IMG/VR virus record: IMGVR_UViG_3300047388_000292
Location: 34,428 to 98,427 of that record
From: a virus
Direction: 5' to 3' (one strand)
Length of the DNA: 64,000 nucleotides
The position numbers were made by a program, and so were the translations under genes. Position 1 is the first letter of the stretch; each line of letters starts with the position of its first letter. The notes beneath the pieces are model-generated. The model saw nothing but the letters and a program-made list of their open reading frames with translations, searched no databases and had not been told where the DNA came from. Shown in pieces: positions 39,694 to 48,883 of this stretch.

Positions 39694-40446
39694 TTACACG
39701 ACCTTCCTCCTCATTTCGTCCGTAATCTTATTCAGGTCGTCGTTGAGCTCAGACGACCCAAAATGAAATGCAAGCCAACGAGCGATGTAGTCGAGAAAAC
39801 TTGAAGCCCAAGGGATGTCTGGATTATCAGTCTCGCCAAGTGGCTCAAATCTTCTATGAGCGAACTTGCGAACAAGCATGTCGAAGTCAGCTCCATACTG
39901 GGCACCGATACTCCACATGGTCGCGTACCCATCGAGGAGACCTTGAATAGTGCTCCCCTCCTTACCTGCACCTTTGATAAAAATCTCTCCCACAGTCCCG
40001 TCGTCGTAGAGGCCCGCAGTGATGTAGAAACGGAATCCTCCGACGGACGCATGATGTGTGAGACCTCTGCGCTCGATCGGCATCTTCCGTCGCTGAAGAG
40101 CCTCTTTGGATCCCTCCACTCTTCCTCCATTCACGAGCAAGTCATACGGCGACGGTGAACGCAACTCAATTTGTCGAGCTCGCCGATCTGCCTCGTTCTG
40201 GACCACTTCCACACGTTTCTGATCCTGCTTGCGCTGCCGATCATCCTCGGCAACACGAAGATCTACCCAAACACGCACCGTGTGATGAGTCACACCAAGT
40301 TCCGCAGCAATCCCCCTGTAGGACATCCCATCCCGGAACATCTCTCGAGCGCGCTCCCGACGCTGCTCGCGCGCCAACTGCACCCCATCACGACGCCGAT
40401 CTATATCCTCCGGATCGACACCGACCATCAGCTCGATTGGTCGCAA
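39694..40446 (-). CDS. HTH domain fused to class II ribonucleotide reductase C-terminal domain, 250 aa
   Basis: TTG start at 40446 with AAGGAG six bases ahead. Residues about 30-65 are a helix-turn-helix (R-D-G-M-S-Y-R-G-I-A-A-E-L-G-V-T-H-H-T-V-R-V-W). Residues about 125-235 match the C-terminal domain of B12-dependent reductase NrdJ: G-G-F-R-F-Y-I-T-A-G-L-Y, G-E-I-F-I-K, G-S-T-I-Q-G-L-L-D, Q-Y-G-A-D-F-D, R-F-E-P-L-G, D-Y-I-A-R-W-L-A. The catalytic barrel is absent. It may be a regulator using the reductase domain as a sensor or docking unit. Confidence 0.7.
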   Translation of the reverse strand: MRPIELMVGVDPEDIDRRRDGVQLAREQRRERAREMFRDGMSYRGIAAELGVTHHTVRVWVDLRVAEDDRQRKQDQKRVEVVQNEADRRARQIELRSPSPYDLLVNGGRVEGSKEALQRRKMPIERRGLTHHASVGGFRFYITAGLYDDGTVGEIFIKGAGKEGSTIQGLLDGYATMWSIGAQYGADFDMLVRKFAHRRFEPLGETDNPDIPWASSFLDYIARWLAFHFGSSELNDDLNKITDEMRRKVV

Positions 40447-40576
40447 GTTCGTCTCCTTCGTTGAGTCCTCTTCCTCAAATGAATCGCCCCGATCCGTCAG
40501 GTACTCAAGACCAGGGCGAAACTACACGGGAATCTGTCGAGGCAGGTATTCCATCAGCACCACCTCCTCTATTTGT

Positions 40577-43500
40577 TCATCGCAGACGCAGCATTTCGCC
40601 AACGGCGAGCGCGTAAACCTGAGCATCCTCGTCGCTGACAGACTCAGAGACGTAGAGGACTTCCTTGTCAGAGTCGTAACCAGCGAGCTCACCGTGTCCA
40701 TTCAGATGAACCGGGACCATAGGAACTCGCTCAACAACAAGATGATCAGTCGAAAGCGGCGAGAACCACAACGTCCCCCGTATATGCTCCTCCGCGGCAC
40801 GCGAAATCGCCTCATCGACAGATAACACTTCTCCATTTATCCTACGGCACTCACTATCCGTAAGCTGGTCACGCCCATCAGAAGCATCATGGGCCTGAAC
40901 CTGTCCTACACCCGCATCACGGAAGGCAAAGAGCGCTCCGTGGTTGTAGGCCGGCAACGCTTCAGCGAGAACAACACGCTCTGAATGGGTCTCCGCGGTG
41001 TCCGCGAAACGCTCCTCAGCATCCTTAGCCACCTTCGCCGAGTCAGTCTCCTTCTGAAGCTCTTGCTCGAGAAACGTCTGCATCTCCGCGCGAATGGTCT
41101 CATCGATTGACTGCACAACGAACGACGCCCTCTGCTGTGCGTGTTGGGCGAGCACTCCCTCATCAACCACCTCGGCGCCAAGGTGTGCCTGCTTGAGCTC
41201 GCGTCGCGCCGCCCGGATCGCGATGGCCAAGAGAATGGCTGCGATCGTCGTAGCAGCAAGGTCGGCGCTGCGTCCAGTCTGCCACGCACCCACGACAGAC
41301 GCAGCAGTACCGGCAGCAGCGATTGCCGATAGCCCAGCGGGCAGTGCCATATGTTGAGACATCGACTGCTGAGCAAGGTGTAAGACAGTCTGGTCAAGCA
41401 TCGAAACGAACGAGGAGACCTGCTCCTTGTAGCGCTCGAGCATCACCTTGCGCAGCCGCATCATCGACGCACGCACCGACGCGTCTCCGTACGCCGGCAC
41501 CCCATCGGGAAGTTCAGCGAGGAATCCCTGTCCAGAAGTCGAGAGATCAATGCGCTGCGGCGGCTGAACATAGATGAAGCCATTCTGGGTCTTCTCAACT
41601 CCCGAGTTGTAACCCTGCATCCCTACCTTGCTTGGCGGCATCTGTGCAGGCTGCATCGCTGCGGCTTCCTTGGCAATCTGCTCTAGTTGTTGCTTCTGTT
41701 GCTTCTCGGTGAGCACTGGAATACCCATGCGCTTTAGTACCTCATAGATGTTCACCGGAAGAACATTGCCTTGCACCTGTCCAACCAATTGAATTACTTG
41801 CTTCATTATTTCCGTGTCATATTCCCCAAATCCCTCCGTGACTTTCTCGCACGGTATTCCTGCGTACTCCGGGAAGTTAGACGCAATGAACTGAGGGATC
41901 ATGTGATCGTTGATCTCACGATCATTCTCATCAGCAAGCATCTGCTGAGACTCTTGATAAACCTCACCGAGCTGGATCCCCATCAATCTCGACGAACCTC
42001 CCTGCGATCCAGACGAAGAACTCTTTGTACCCTCAATGAATGCCTGCTCAGGAATGAGCATCGAATTATGAAGCACAACACCCCCGGAGATGAAGTTCTT
42101 GCGCTCGTCAGGAGCGTCAATCGCTACATCCCATACGTCCTCAATTCCGTCAAATTCTACTAAGACAACCGTGACTGCATCGCATTGCTCCTCGAATGAT
42201 GGAGTAGGACCTGATCTGGCTCCCATCAGACGTCCAGTTGTTTCATCGACATGCCCATTACGCTCACGCCATGATCGGTTGTCTCGAATTCCATGTTCAT
42301 ACCTGCACGCCTGGCACTGATACTGCCGAGACCCAGTTGGAGCATACTCGCGGCCACACTCATCGCAATGCTTGAGTTTGAAATCGACTGAAGATCTCGG
42401 AGGTAATGCGACCTCTTCCAGTTCTCCGTGATAACGAGCAAGTTGATAGTGGTTGTTGCATAGCCCGCGAGCATAGACCCGACCACTACACCCCTCTCGA
42501 TCACAATCCATAGGCGTCTCATCAAGCACACGCCGACGCTCCTCCAAGAGAAGATCATCAGCAGCATGGAGGTCAGACACCCTCGCAGCTCGTCGTTCAT
42601 CACTGATCTTCAAGTGAGATTCGCTCTGCTTTCTCCTAGTCTCCGCTCCCCAACGCCGACCAGTACGTTCAATCGCATGATGCTCTGCGCTCGTGACACC
42701 TTGAAGATTCTCGACAGCGGTGTTCGCATGCATCGCATCTACATGATGTGTATGCAATTTCTCCTCACCGCCACGTATTCCCATCCATGCAGAAACCTCG
42801 TCGTACTCCTGAGTTCTGCAACCACTATGCGATGCCGGATCCAACTTCACACGTGGCTCAAAATCACGTCGGAATTCAATCAGTCGATCGCCTTCGACCA
42901 ACTCTCCAAGAATCTTCCACTTCAAATCAGTTGTCAAAAACGGATGATTAGCAGTTCCTCGAATATCTTTCCCGTTCGACAAGTGGACCTTGAAGACTGG
43001 TTGATCTTGCTGAGTCAGCATTGCTGCTTTCACAGGGCTAAGCTCGAACCTGAGAGTCATCAAGTTGAACGTCCAGACAGGGTCTCCAGATTTCAGCATC
43101 GAGATCGGCACGCCATCAGGGAACCGTCGATGATCACGAGGACAATCGATCGGGGTATCCGCTGTGACGCAGCGGAACTTCAAGCTATCCAAGTACGAGA
43201 ACGAATGTGCAAGCTCATCGAACTTGACCGGTGGATCGTAGTAACCAGCTTCCCACTTACGATGAGTCGACTGACGCCCTTGCTCATCCATCATGAAGTC
43301 ACCCGGCCACGCCACCGTCTGGCCAGAGCGCATCTGATCACCCATCGAGAGCGCAAGTTGCTGCAGATGCTTGATCGTCGGAGTACCAGTCTCGAGACCG
43401 GGATCCTCCGGATCAAGTGCCCACGGCACATCAGTGGGGTAGTAGACATATCGAGGAGGATCAGCCGCATTCTCGAAAGCTCTGTCGGATAAAGCCCATC

Positions 43501-44587
43501 GATACCAATAGCTCCACCAGTAGCGGTACGCACGTGCCGTGCGGGGATATCCGTAAATAGATCCGAAATTACGAGTTTGTTCATTGACCGGCCACATCGC
43601 AAACTCTGATTGGATCTCAAAGCCAGGAACAACTGAGTATCCATAGAGGTTTGCGAGCCCGATCTGAATCGGGTTAGGCAACGGGACAATCGAGTAATAG
43701 AAACCAGCAAACTCTCCGCGCTGGTTCCATCTCGGCATGCAGTGCTCTGGCGCCAATACATACGGCGTATCCCACATCAGAGGTGCAACGTTGGAATCCC
43801 AGACAGGAATATCGTGCTCCGGATCATCGCCGTTGGGATCTCGATATGAAGACTTGAGTTCGCCGAGCTTGAAGCGCTTGCACATCGGCTGATATCCGTA
43901 TGGCAACTTCCCGTTGATACCTACTTGGAGCTTAGGATTGACCGGACGAAGAGCCTCATCCACAGCCGCCGCGACTTGAGCCACTGGACACTTTATATAC
44001 CACGGCGCACGAACAAGAGGAACATCCGTGAAGTGGAGCGCAAAATTGACCATCGGGTCCGTCGTCATGTCACGTAGGACACTGAACGGAAGCCGGCGTA
44101 CGGAGAAGGGATTACCAAGACGCTCGTAGAGCAGAGTCAGATTGATGAGCTCGCCCTGCGTCTGTTGACGTGCAGACGGAGCGATCGAGCGCGCGTTCCG
44201 AAGACGATCAGCTACGCCCTTGTCGATATCGACCCGGAGTGAAGCCACTTCCTCTGGCGAGAGACCTTGGACGGCCTCGTACCCACCAAACGGTGTCTGC
44301 CCGTAGGCCGGCCCTCCACCGCGTCCTACAGGAGGCGTTTGCACCCCTGTCAGCGGCGCCTCAGTCGGCGTCTGAGGACTGTAGGACATCGGACCCTCTG
44401 CCCCAGTAAATCTCGGATCCTGCGTGTTCGATCCAGGCGACGTCGACTTGAAGCTCGATTGACCTCGATCACGTCCCTCCGGCGCCGTCGATACATATCC
44501 AGGGACACGCCCTTGCGATTTTCCACCTCGAGTTGCCCGACTACGAGCGAGGAAGAGATCGAGATCGGTGAGATTGTCGCTACTCAT
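40577..44587 (-). CDS. Portal protein fused to MuF-like domain, interrupted by an intein, 1336 aa
   Basis: The N-terminal extein (to residue 472) and residues 842 to about 1000 form the portal; Y-R-Y-W-W-S-Y-W-Y-R-W near residue 365 lies in its core. A region near 1085-1130 has two hydrophobic segments. The C-terminal 250 residues look like the Mu gpF head-morphogenesis domain (A-E-A-L-P-A-Y-N-H-G-A, D-G-R-D-Q-L-T-D-S-E-C-R-R-I-N-G-E, then G-T-L-W-F-S-P). Splicing out the intein leaves 967 residues. ATGA overlap at the start. The gene follows terminase and two small genes, as expected. Confidence 0.8.
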   Translation of the reverse strand: MSSDNLTDLDLFLARSRATRGGKSQGRVPGYVSTAPEGRDRGQSSFKSTSPGSNTQDPRFTGAEGPMSYSPQTPTEAPLTGVQTPPVGRGGGPAYGQTPFGGYEAVQGLSPEEVASLRVDIDKGVADRLRNARSIAPSARQQTQGELINLTLLYERLGNPFSVRRLPFSVLRDMTTDPMVNFALHFTDVPLVRAPWYIKCPVAQVAAAVDEALRPVNPKLQVGINGKLPYGYQPMCKRFKLGELKSSYRDPNGDDPEHDIPVWDSNVAPLMWDTPYVLAPEHCMPRWNQRGEFAGFYYSIVPLPNPIQIGLANLYGYSVVPGFEIQSEFAMWPVNEQTRNFGSIYGYPRTARAYRYWWSYWYRWALSDRAFENAADPPRYVYYPTDVPWALDPEDPGLETGTPTIKHLQQLALSMGDQMRSGQTVAWPGDFMMDEQGRQSTHRKWEAGYYDPPVKFDELAHSFSYLDSLKFRCVTADTPIDCPRDHRRFPDGVPISMLKSGDPVWTFNLMTLRFELSPVKAAMLTQQDQPVFKVHLSNGKDIRGTANHPFLTTDLKWKILGELVEGDRLIEFRRDFEPRVKLDPASHSGCRTQEYDEVSAWMGIRGGEEKLHTHHVDAMHANTAVENLQGVTSAEHHAIERTGRRWGAETRRKQSESHLKISDERRAARVSDLHAADDLLLEERRRVLDETPMDCDREGCSGRVYARGLCNNHYQLARYHGELEEVALPPRSSVDFKLKHCDECGREYAPTGSRQYQCQACRYEHGIRDNRSWRERNGHVDETTGRLMGARSGPTPSFEEQCDAVTVVLVEFDGIEDVWDVAIDAPDERKNFISGGVVLHNSMLIPEQAFIEGTKSSSSGSQGGSSRLMGIQLGEVYQESQQMLADENDREINDHMIPQFIASNFPEYAGIPCEKVTEGFGEYDTEIMKQVIQLVGQVQGNVLPVNIYEVLKRMGIPVLTEKQQKQQLEQIAKEAAAMQPAQMPPSKVGMQGYNSGVEKTQNGFIYVQPPQRIDLSTSGQGFLAELPDGVPAYGDASVRASMMRLRKVMLERYKEQVSSFVSMLDQTVLHLAQQSMSQHMALPAGLSAIAAAGTAASVVGAWQTGRSADLAATTIAAILLAIAIRAARRELKQAHLGAEVVDEGVLAQHAQQRASFVVQSIDETIRAEMQTFLEQELQKETDSAKVAKDAEERFADTAETHSERVVLAEALPAYNHGALFAFRDAGVGQVQAHDASDGRDQLTDSECRRINGEVLSVDEAISRAAEEHIRGTLWFSPLSTDHLVVERVPMVPVHLNGHGELAGYDSDKEVLYVSESVSDEDAQVYALAVGEMLRLR
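42065..43171 (-). mobile_element. Intein with HNH endonuclease and zinc-finger inserts, 369 aa
   Basis: It starts at Cys473 (C-V-T-A-D-T-P-I, block A-like) and ends G-G-V-V-L-H-N at Asn841 before Ser842 as the +1 residue. T-A-N-H-P-F-L-T is the block B region. Between lie an HNH-like centre (H-T-H-H-V-D-A-M-H-A-N-T-A-V-E-N-L), then two Cys clusters (C-D-R-E-G-C..R-G-L-C-N-N-H-Y, and C-D-E-C-G..C-Q-A-C). The second block is typical of free-standing phage HNH enzymes, so the intein seems to have absorbed such a module. Ends are read from motifs and keep the frame exactly. Confidence 0.8.
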
Positions 44588-44775
44588 ACCAACAACCCTC
44601 CCGACCTGATGCCCGCTTGATAGTTGTCCACGGTCCGCAAAACATCGCTTGCCTTTTCCCTGTATCGATCACCTACATTGGATGCCCAATCGTTAGCTCC
44701 AATGTGATTCCCGTCCTGTTTCGCCAAACAACGTGCAACCGCATCCTCTAAACCCTGATCAAGTTGCAGATTCAC
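44584..44775 (-). CDS. Unknown small protein, 63 aa
   Basis: GTGA overlap with the gene upstream and ATGA with the portal. Helical and charged. Small proteins in this slot between terminase and portal are usual but unassigned. Confidence 0.5.
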   Translation of the reverse strand: MNLQLDQGLEDAVARCLAKQDGNHIGANDWASNVGDRYREKASDVLRTVDNYQAGIRSGGLLV

Positions 44776-45098
44776 GGCGTCATCACGCCGTCGTTGATGT
44801 GGCCATGCCAGTTGCCGGGACCCGCACCATCACCCGCGTTGATCGACGGAGTGACGGTGATGTTCGGCGGTTCTCCGGTGACCTCCCACATGCGACCAGT
44901 AGTCGAGCCATCTATGTTCGAATCGTCGGCAACGTAGGTCGTCCACCAGATCCCGGCGCGGTTCGGGAGCACGATTACCCACGCTTCACGGCCATCACGA
45001 TCAAGGTCTGGCCAACGCCACATCGCACCTGGATCATCCATCATGATGCCTTGACTGATGTACTCAGGCTCATCGACAATGTGAAGAGTCGTGCTCAT
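44772..45098 (-). CDS. Conserved phage protein with WHGxI motif, 108 aa
   Basis: ATGA overlap with terminase fixes the start at 45098. Beta-rich with W-R-W-P-D-L..A-W-V-I-V-L-P-N-R and an end I-T-V-T-P-S-I-N..N-W-H-G-H-I-N-D-G-V, a motif found in small phage proteins near terminase and portal genes. The role is unknown. Confidence 0.6.
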   Translation of the reverse strand: MSTTLHIVDEPEYISQGIMMDDPGAMWRWPDLDRDGREAWVIVLPNRAGIWWTTYVADDSNIDGSTTGRMWEVTGEPPNITVTPSINAGDGAGPGNWHGHINDGVMTP

Positions 45099-47056
45099 AC
45101 CGGATTGCGCCAATCATTCACTCCCGGATTACCTGGGCCCATCATTCCGTAAGATCGCCGCCAATTCTCAGATTGGACACCACTCGCTGAGGTTGGAAGG
45201 ATAGCCGACAAAGCCCCGCTGTCCAACGACGCCCGCTCCTTGACAACAGGGAGCGCTCGATTGGATGTCTGGTTGCGCCCTTCCCGGCGCTCGAGCACGA
45301 TTACATTTGCCAATCCATATCTGCTCGCCGCAGGACCGTGGGTCGAATCGTCACGCACCTCTTTTCCGTCTTTTGCCCTCCACGACTCGAAGTCATCACA
45401 TAGGCTCGAGCACTTATTCACGTCGACATAGAGACGTCCATTATCCACGAGCCCCTGAATGGCATCAACCGTAGGGTCGAAGTCTCTGGAGATATACCAC
45501 TGAGTTCTGAGCGGAGGATTGTGCTCAGCCCAGTCAGCTCGTTGCTGCGCGCCGGCCATGTCGGCAAAGCGTCCGCGCACACGCCAGTTAGGAAACTGAG
45601 CTCGCCACGCTGCTTCGCGCATGCACACCATGTCGGCCAACAGAGTCGCACCAGTCCGCGGCGCCTCGATCTGATCGAAGATCACATAGGAATCCTGGGG
45701 AACAATCACCGGTTGTCCATCGAACCCCGGGAGCTCAACAGGATGATTGAGCGGGCCTTGGATCCAAACGATGACAGAGTTCGCTGCGCCACCCCAGTCG
45801 ACTCCCTGCGTCAGGCGCCCGTACTCCGGCCTCGCGATCCAACCACGCACTGTGTAACGCTGACGAGTGAAGTTCTCTAGGTAGAGACCATCTGCTAGCG
45901 GGCGCCGACACTCCATCTCTGCGTCCCACTTGACCTGAGTGTTCTGCATGAACTTACGATCAACATCACTGTGCGGCATCCACCCACGCGATTTGAAGAA
46001 ACGCCCGCGACAAACAGATTCAAGAGTGCGGTCAACACCCTCTCTCCATTCACCTTGAACTGATCGATCACATTCACAAAGCTCGCGTGGATCACGGCCA
46101 AGTTGAACAAGTCGATGTACGCGCTCGATTGGATCCGCGCATCGACAAGTTGGTTCTTCGGCGGCGATCTCTGCCACACAGTATGAGTAAAGCTTCCAAG
46201 ACGGTTTGTTCCCCTTACGAATCGCATCATTGATCCCGTCGATCAACTTCTGCATGAGCCCCTTCATCGACTTACGTGTCGACGTAGCAATGTCAAGCGC
46301 TGGGATATACCTACCATCGGTACCCTTACCGCTGGAAGACATATTCCTACTCTGCTGCCACACTTCCTCATCCATAATGTCGATCTCATCTGCGTGGACT
46401 ACGTGAGGATGAGGACTGTTGACCCCGGCTACCGTTCCGATGATGATTTCGATAATACTTCCGGTCTTCCAGTTTGTCTCAGTCCTAGTTGGGTCTCCCT
46501 CGATCTGTGGCTTCGGGATCTTATTCCCATTCTCATCACGTGTATAGATAAAGGACTTGACGTGTTTGTACGCACGCTTAGCCTGCGCCTGAACAGTCGC
46601 AAAAGTGCAAGCTTCTGAGCCAGGTTTCGTCTCCGCGTTGGCGTAGTGAAGTATCGATACTCCGAGCGTCTTCCCTGATTCTCTGCTGCCAAGTACTAAC
46701 ATCGCGTCGTGGCGATTGAAATATGCGTCCTCGATCACATCAAAAGGTGCACAATGATCTTCACACACAGCAACACGCGGAATGTCGTACCCAGTCTCTT
46801 TTATAATCCAGGCATGTAGCTCATCACCATTACGCGGAGCCCGCGGAGTCGCAACGATCGCGCGTGCCTGTTGCTCCTTCTCTATCTCCGACGAGAGTTT
46901 GCGCTGTGACGGTCGAAGTTGCCGGATAAGAGCACGCTTCTCCTCATCATCGAGATGCGGAATGCGCTTAGCAAGCTCTTCGATCTCGCCAAGATCTAAC
47001 TGACCATTTCCATTGGTCTTTTTCTTACTGCGAGACGGGGGCTTCGTAGCCGCCAA
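45095..47056 (-). CDS. terL: Terminase large subunit, 653 aa
   Basis: ATPase: Walker A G-S-R-E-S-G-K-T (123-130) and Walker B V-V-H-A-D-E (219-224). Nuclease: acidic residues at G-V-D-W-G-G (Asp420) and F-A-D-M-A-G (Asp499), with a third likely near residue 590 (D-D-S-T-H-G). TTG start with GAGGA five bases ahead, overlapping terS by 32 bases. It packages DNA into proheads with the portal. A Cys-rich insert near residues 304-330 (C-R-C, C-E-C) is unusual and may bind zinc. Confidence 0.85.
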   Translation of the reverse strand: MAATKPPSRSKKKTNGNGQLDLGEIEELAKRIPHLDDEEKRALIRQLRPSQRKLSSEIEKEQQARAIVATPRAPRNGDELHAWIIKETGYDIPRVAVCEDHCAPFDVIEDAYFNRHDAMLVLGSRESGKTLGVSILHYANAETKPGSEACTFATVQAQAKRAYKHVKSFIYTRDENGNKIPKPQIEGDPTRTETNWKTGSIIEIIIGTVAGVNSPHPHVVHADEIDIMDEEVWQQSRNMSSSGKGTDGRYIPALDIATSTRKSMKGLMQKLIDGINDAIRKGNKPSWKLYSYCVAEIAAEEPTCRCADPIERVHRLVQLGRDPRELCECDRSVQGEWREGVDRTLESVCRGRFFKSRGWMPHSDVDRKFMQNTQVKWDAEMECRRPLADGLYLENFTRQRYTVRGWIARPEYGRLTQGVDWGGAANSVIVWIQGPLNHPVELPGFDGQPVIVPQDSYVIFDQIEAPRTGATLLADMVCMREAAWRAQFPNWRVRGRFADMAGAQQRADWAEHNPPLRTQWYISRDFDPTVDAIQGLVDNGRLYVDVNKCSSLCDDFESWRAKDGKEVRDDSTHGPAASRYGLANVIVLERREGRNQTSNRALPVVKERASLDSGALSAILPTSASGVQSENWRRSYGMMGPGNPGVNDWRNPV

Positions 47057-47567
47057 CGCTTTCCTCTACTTCCTCCGCTTCACCATCAAAGTCATAGTCA
47101 GGAGTGTCAAACTCATCCATACCCGTCAGCTCGCGCAAAATGGAGAACAACTCGCTCGTCAGTTCGTCGCCAGCAAGCCGAGCAAGATGATCTTCTTCTT
47201 CGCGGCGCTCAGACCGGACTTTGTGCTCAGCCTCAAAAAGAAGCTTGATCGCATTCTGCCGCTGCGTAATCGGTACATCCCCCTTACCGATTTTTCCTTC
47301 GCTATCCACATTCAACGCCTGCCGAATGAGCTCATCAGCAATCTTCGCCCCGTTGACTGCCGCCTTCGCCGCAGTGATCTCGTACGCCGGCCTACGCTTG
47401 CGGCGCCCGTAACCAGCCTTCCCAGAGAGCTTACCTTGCTCAATCAAAGCCTTGGCGCGCTCAGACTGCTTCAAGCGCTCCTCGGGGTGCGCATCCCACC
47501 AAGCCTTGTCCCGCTTACCTCCAGGGGATGCTAGTTGGACGTCCGTACCAGGCTGTTCGTCTGCCAT
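47025..47567 (-). CDS. terS: Putative terminase small subunit, 180 aa
   Basis: Located directly upstream of terL with overlap. N-terminal helical basic part (K-A-W-W-D-A-H-P-E-E-R-L, G-R-R-K-R-R-P), a central helix region with R-Q-N-A-I-K-L-L-F-E-A, and an acidic tail. This fits a small terminase by size, charge and place; no specific motif proves it. A GTAGGAC lies just upstream of its start (47569-47575). Confidence 0.5.
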   Translation of the reverse strand: MADEQPGTDVQLASPGGKRDKAWWDAHPEERLKQSERAKALIEQGKLSGKAGYGRRKRRPAYEITAAKAAVNGAKIADELIRQALNVDSEGKIGKGDVPITQRQNAIKLLFEAEHKVRSERREEEDHLARLAGDELTSELFSILRELTGMDEFDTPDYDFDGEAEEVEESVGGYEAPVSQ

Positions 47568-47673
47568 CGTAGGACAGATCGTACCGTAGAACTCTCATCA
47601 TCTCAGTATGTGGTAGCGAGGAGGCAATGCATCCTCTCCTTCCTCGCCCTTACCTGATGCTCTGACCACAGTC

Positions 47674-48063
47674 CTACCGTTCTGTCGCTGAAATCCTTCC
47701 CATCCGCTGCTCATGACGCTCAAGATAAGCCATCATCAGCCTCGCCCACACAAACGTGATGTATCGACGAAGTCGGAAGTTGCATTGGAAACATAGAAGT
47801 CCACGAATTTCCATCGTGGCATGGTCATGATCCCTATTGAGAACCCTCCCCGGCTTCGGCGACCGACCACAGATCCCACAGACTTCACCAAACATCGCGA
47901 CGCACTCCTCATACGAAACGTCCGGCACATCACGCGGACTCGCAGCAGTCTTCGGTCGGCGCTTACCGCAAGCCACACAAATTTGAAGCCGACGCGGATT
48001 TACGTGCCCGCAGCGAATTCCATTCGTAACCCTTTTACATGTCCAAACTCGAACAGACATCAC
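47674..48063 (-). CDS. Recombination endonuclease VII-like HNH protein, 129 aa
   Basis: An N-terminal zinc ribbon (C-G-H..C-V-A-C-G) precedes C-G-I-C-G-R, L-N-R-D-H-D-H and G-L-L-C-F-Q-C-N, the endonuclease VII signature. T4 endonuclease VII resolves branched DNA before packaging, and the gene's place next to terminase fits that. A homing role is also possible. Confidence 0.75.
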   Translation of the reverse strand: MMSVRVWTCKRVTNGIRCGHVNPRRLQICVACGKRRPKTAASPRDVPDVSYEECVAMFGEVCGICGRSPKPGRVLNRDHDHATMEIRGLLCFQCNFRLRRYITFVWARLMMAYLERHEQRMGRISATER

Positions 48064-48070
48064 TCATCGA

Positions 48071-48298
48071 TCAGAACGCAAACGGATTTTCATCATGCGA
48101 TTGCTTCTGCATCCTCATCTGACGATGACGATCAGTCTCAGTTTCGTACGCCCAGGCAAACGGAACTACATCGTCTTCCTCAATGCAATACCCAAACTCA
48201 TCATCAAGATATGCCTCTCCGACATGACGAAGTATCTCATCGTCGTTCTCCAAACATTCCTGCTTAGAGATCAGAACAGCACCGCAAGGACAAATCAT
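48071..48298 (-). CDS. Small acidic Cys-containing protein, 75 aa
   Basis: Start at the ATG at 48298 (AAGGA ahead). C-P-C-G at the N-terminus and an acidic middle. The longer open frame upstream overlaps the next gene. Unassigned. Confidence 0.45.
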   Translation of the reverse strand: MICPCGAVLISKQECLENDDEILRHVGEAYLDDEFGYCIEEDDVVPFAWAYETETDRHRQMRMQKQSHDENPFAF

Positions 48299-48323
48299 TT
48301 CCTTGCGCTTCTGCGTGAAAGCG

Positions 48324-48551
48324 TCACTGGAGCATCCCCAGGTCCAACGCCGACAGCAGATCACTGATGGCTTGGATCGGCCCCTCGTCATTGACAACGA
48401 CTCTCCCGCGCCGCCGCCACCGCTTTGTCCGGTCATCGCGTACGAGCAGTGCTGCACCGAACGATGGCTCCATTGAGGTTCCGATCCAGCAACGCTCAAC
48501 GTCCACGCGCCACGTTCCGGGGAGGTCTGCGAAGCTGATGCTTTGACTCAT
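48324..48551 (-). CDS. Unknown small protein, 75 aa
   Basis: ATGA-coupled to the gene upstream. Beta-like with W-R-V-D-V-E-R-C-W-I-G-T and a basic centre. The function is unknown. Confidence 0.5.
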   Translation of the reverse strand: MSQSISFADLPGTWRVDVERCWIGTSMEPSFGAALLVRDDRTKRWRRRGRVVVNDEGPIQAISDLLSALDLGMLQ

Positions 48552-48880
48552 GAGCGCCTCATTTCCTCAGCCGTAGCGTTTGGGCGCAGCCGCTCGTCAT
48601 CGCCGTAGACGCGAAGAACCTGCTGACATCGAAAACGCAGCTGGCCGTGCCAGTCGCCAGTGTCCGGAACGAGCTTGAGCGCTTCGAGGAGGTTGACCGC
48701 TTCGTAGGGCGACATCGGCACGTCGGGATGCCAGCAGCTTCCTTGCGCTCGCCGGGGCGGGTACTGGTCAAGGAGCGGAGCGCCGCACTCCCGGCACGGC
48801 TTCAGGCCGTGCCAATAGTCAGACGTAATCTCTACCTGGCGCTTGTACTGTGTTGCGTCGCTTTGCTCGGGTTGTGCCAC
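48548..48880 (-). CDS. Unknown protein with CxxC, 110 aa
   Basis: C-R-E-C-G-A-P-L-L near the N-terminus plus C-W-H further on could bind zinc; the remainder is helical. It lies between unassigned genes. Confidence 0.5.
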   Translation of the reverse strand: MAQPEQSDATQYKRQVEITSDYWHGLKPCRECGAPLLDQYPPRRAQGSCWHPDVPMSPYEAVNLLEALKLVPDTGDWHGQLRFRCQQVLRVYGDDERLRPNATAEEMRRS

Positions 48881-48883
48881 TTT

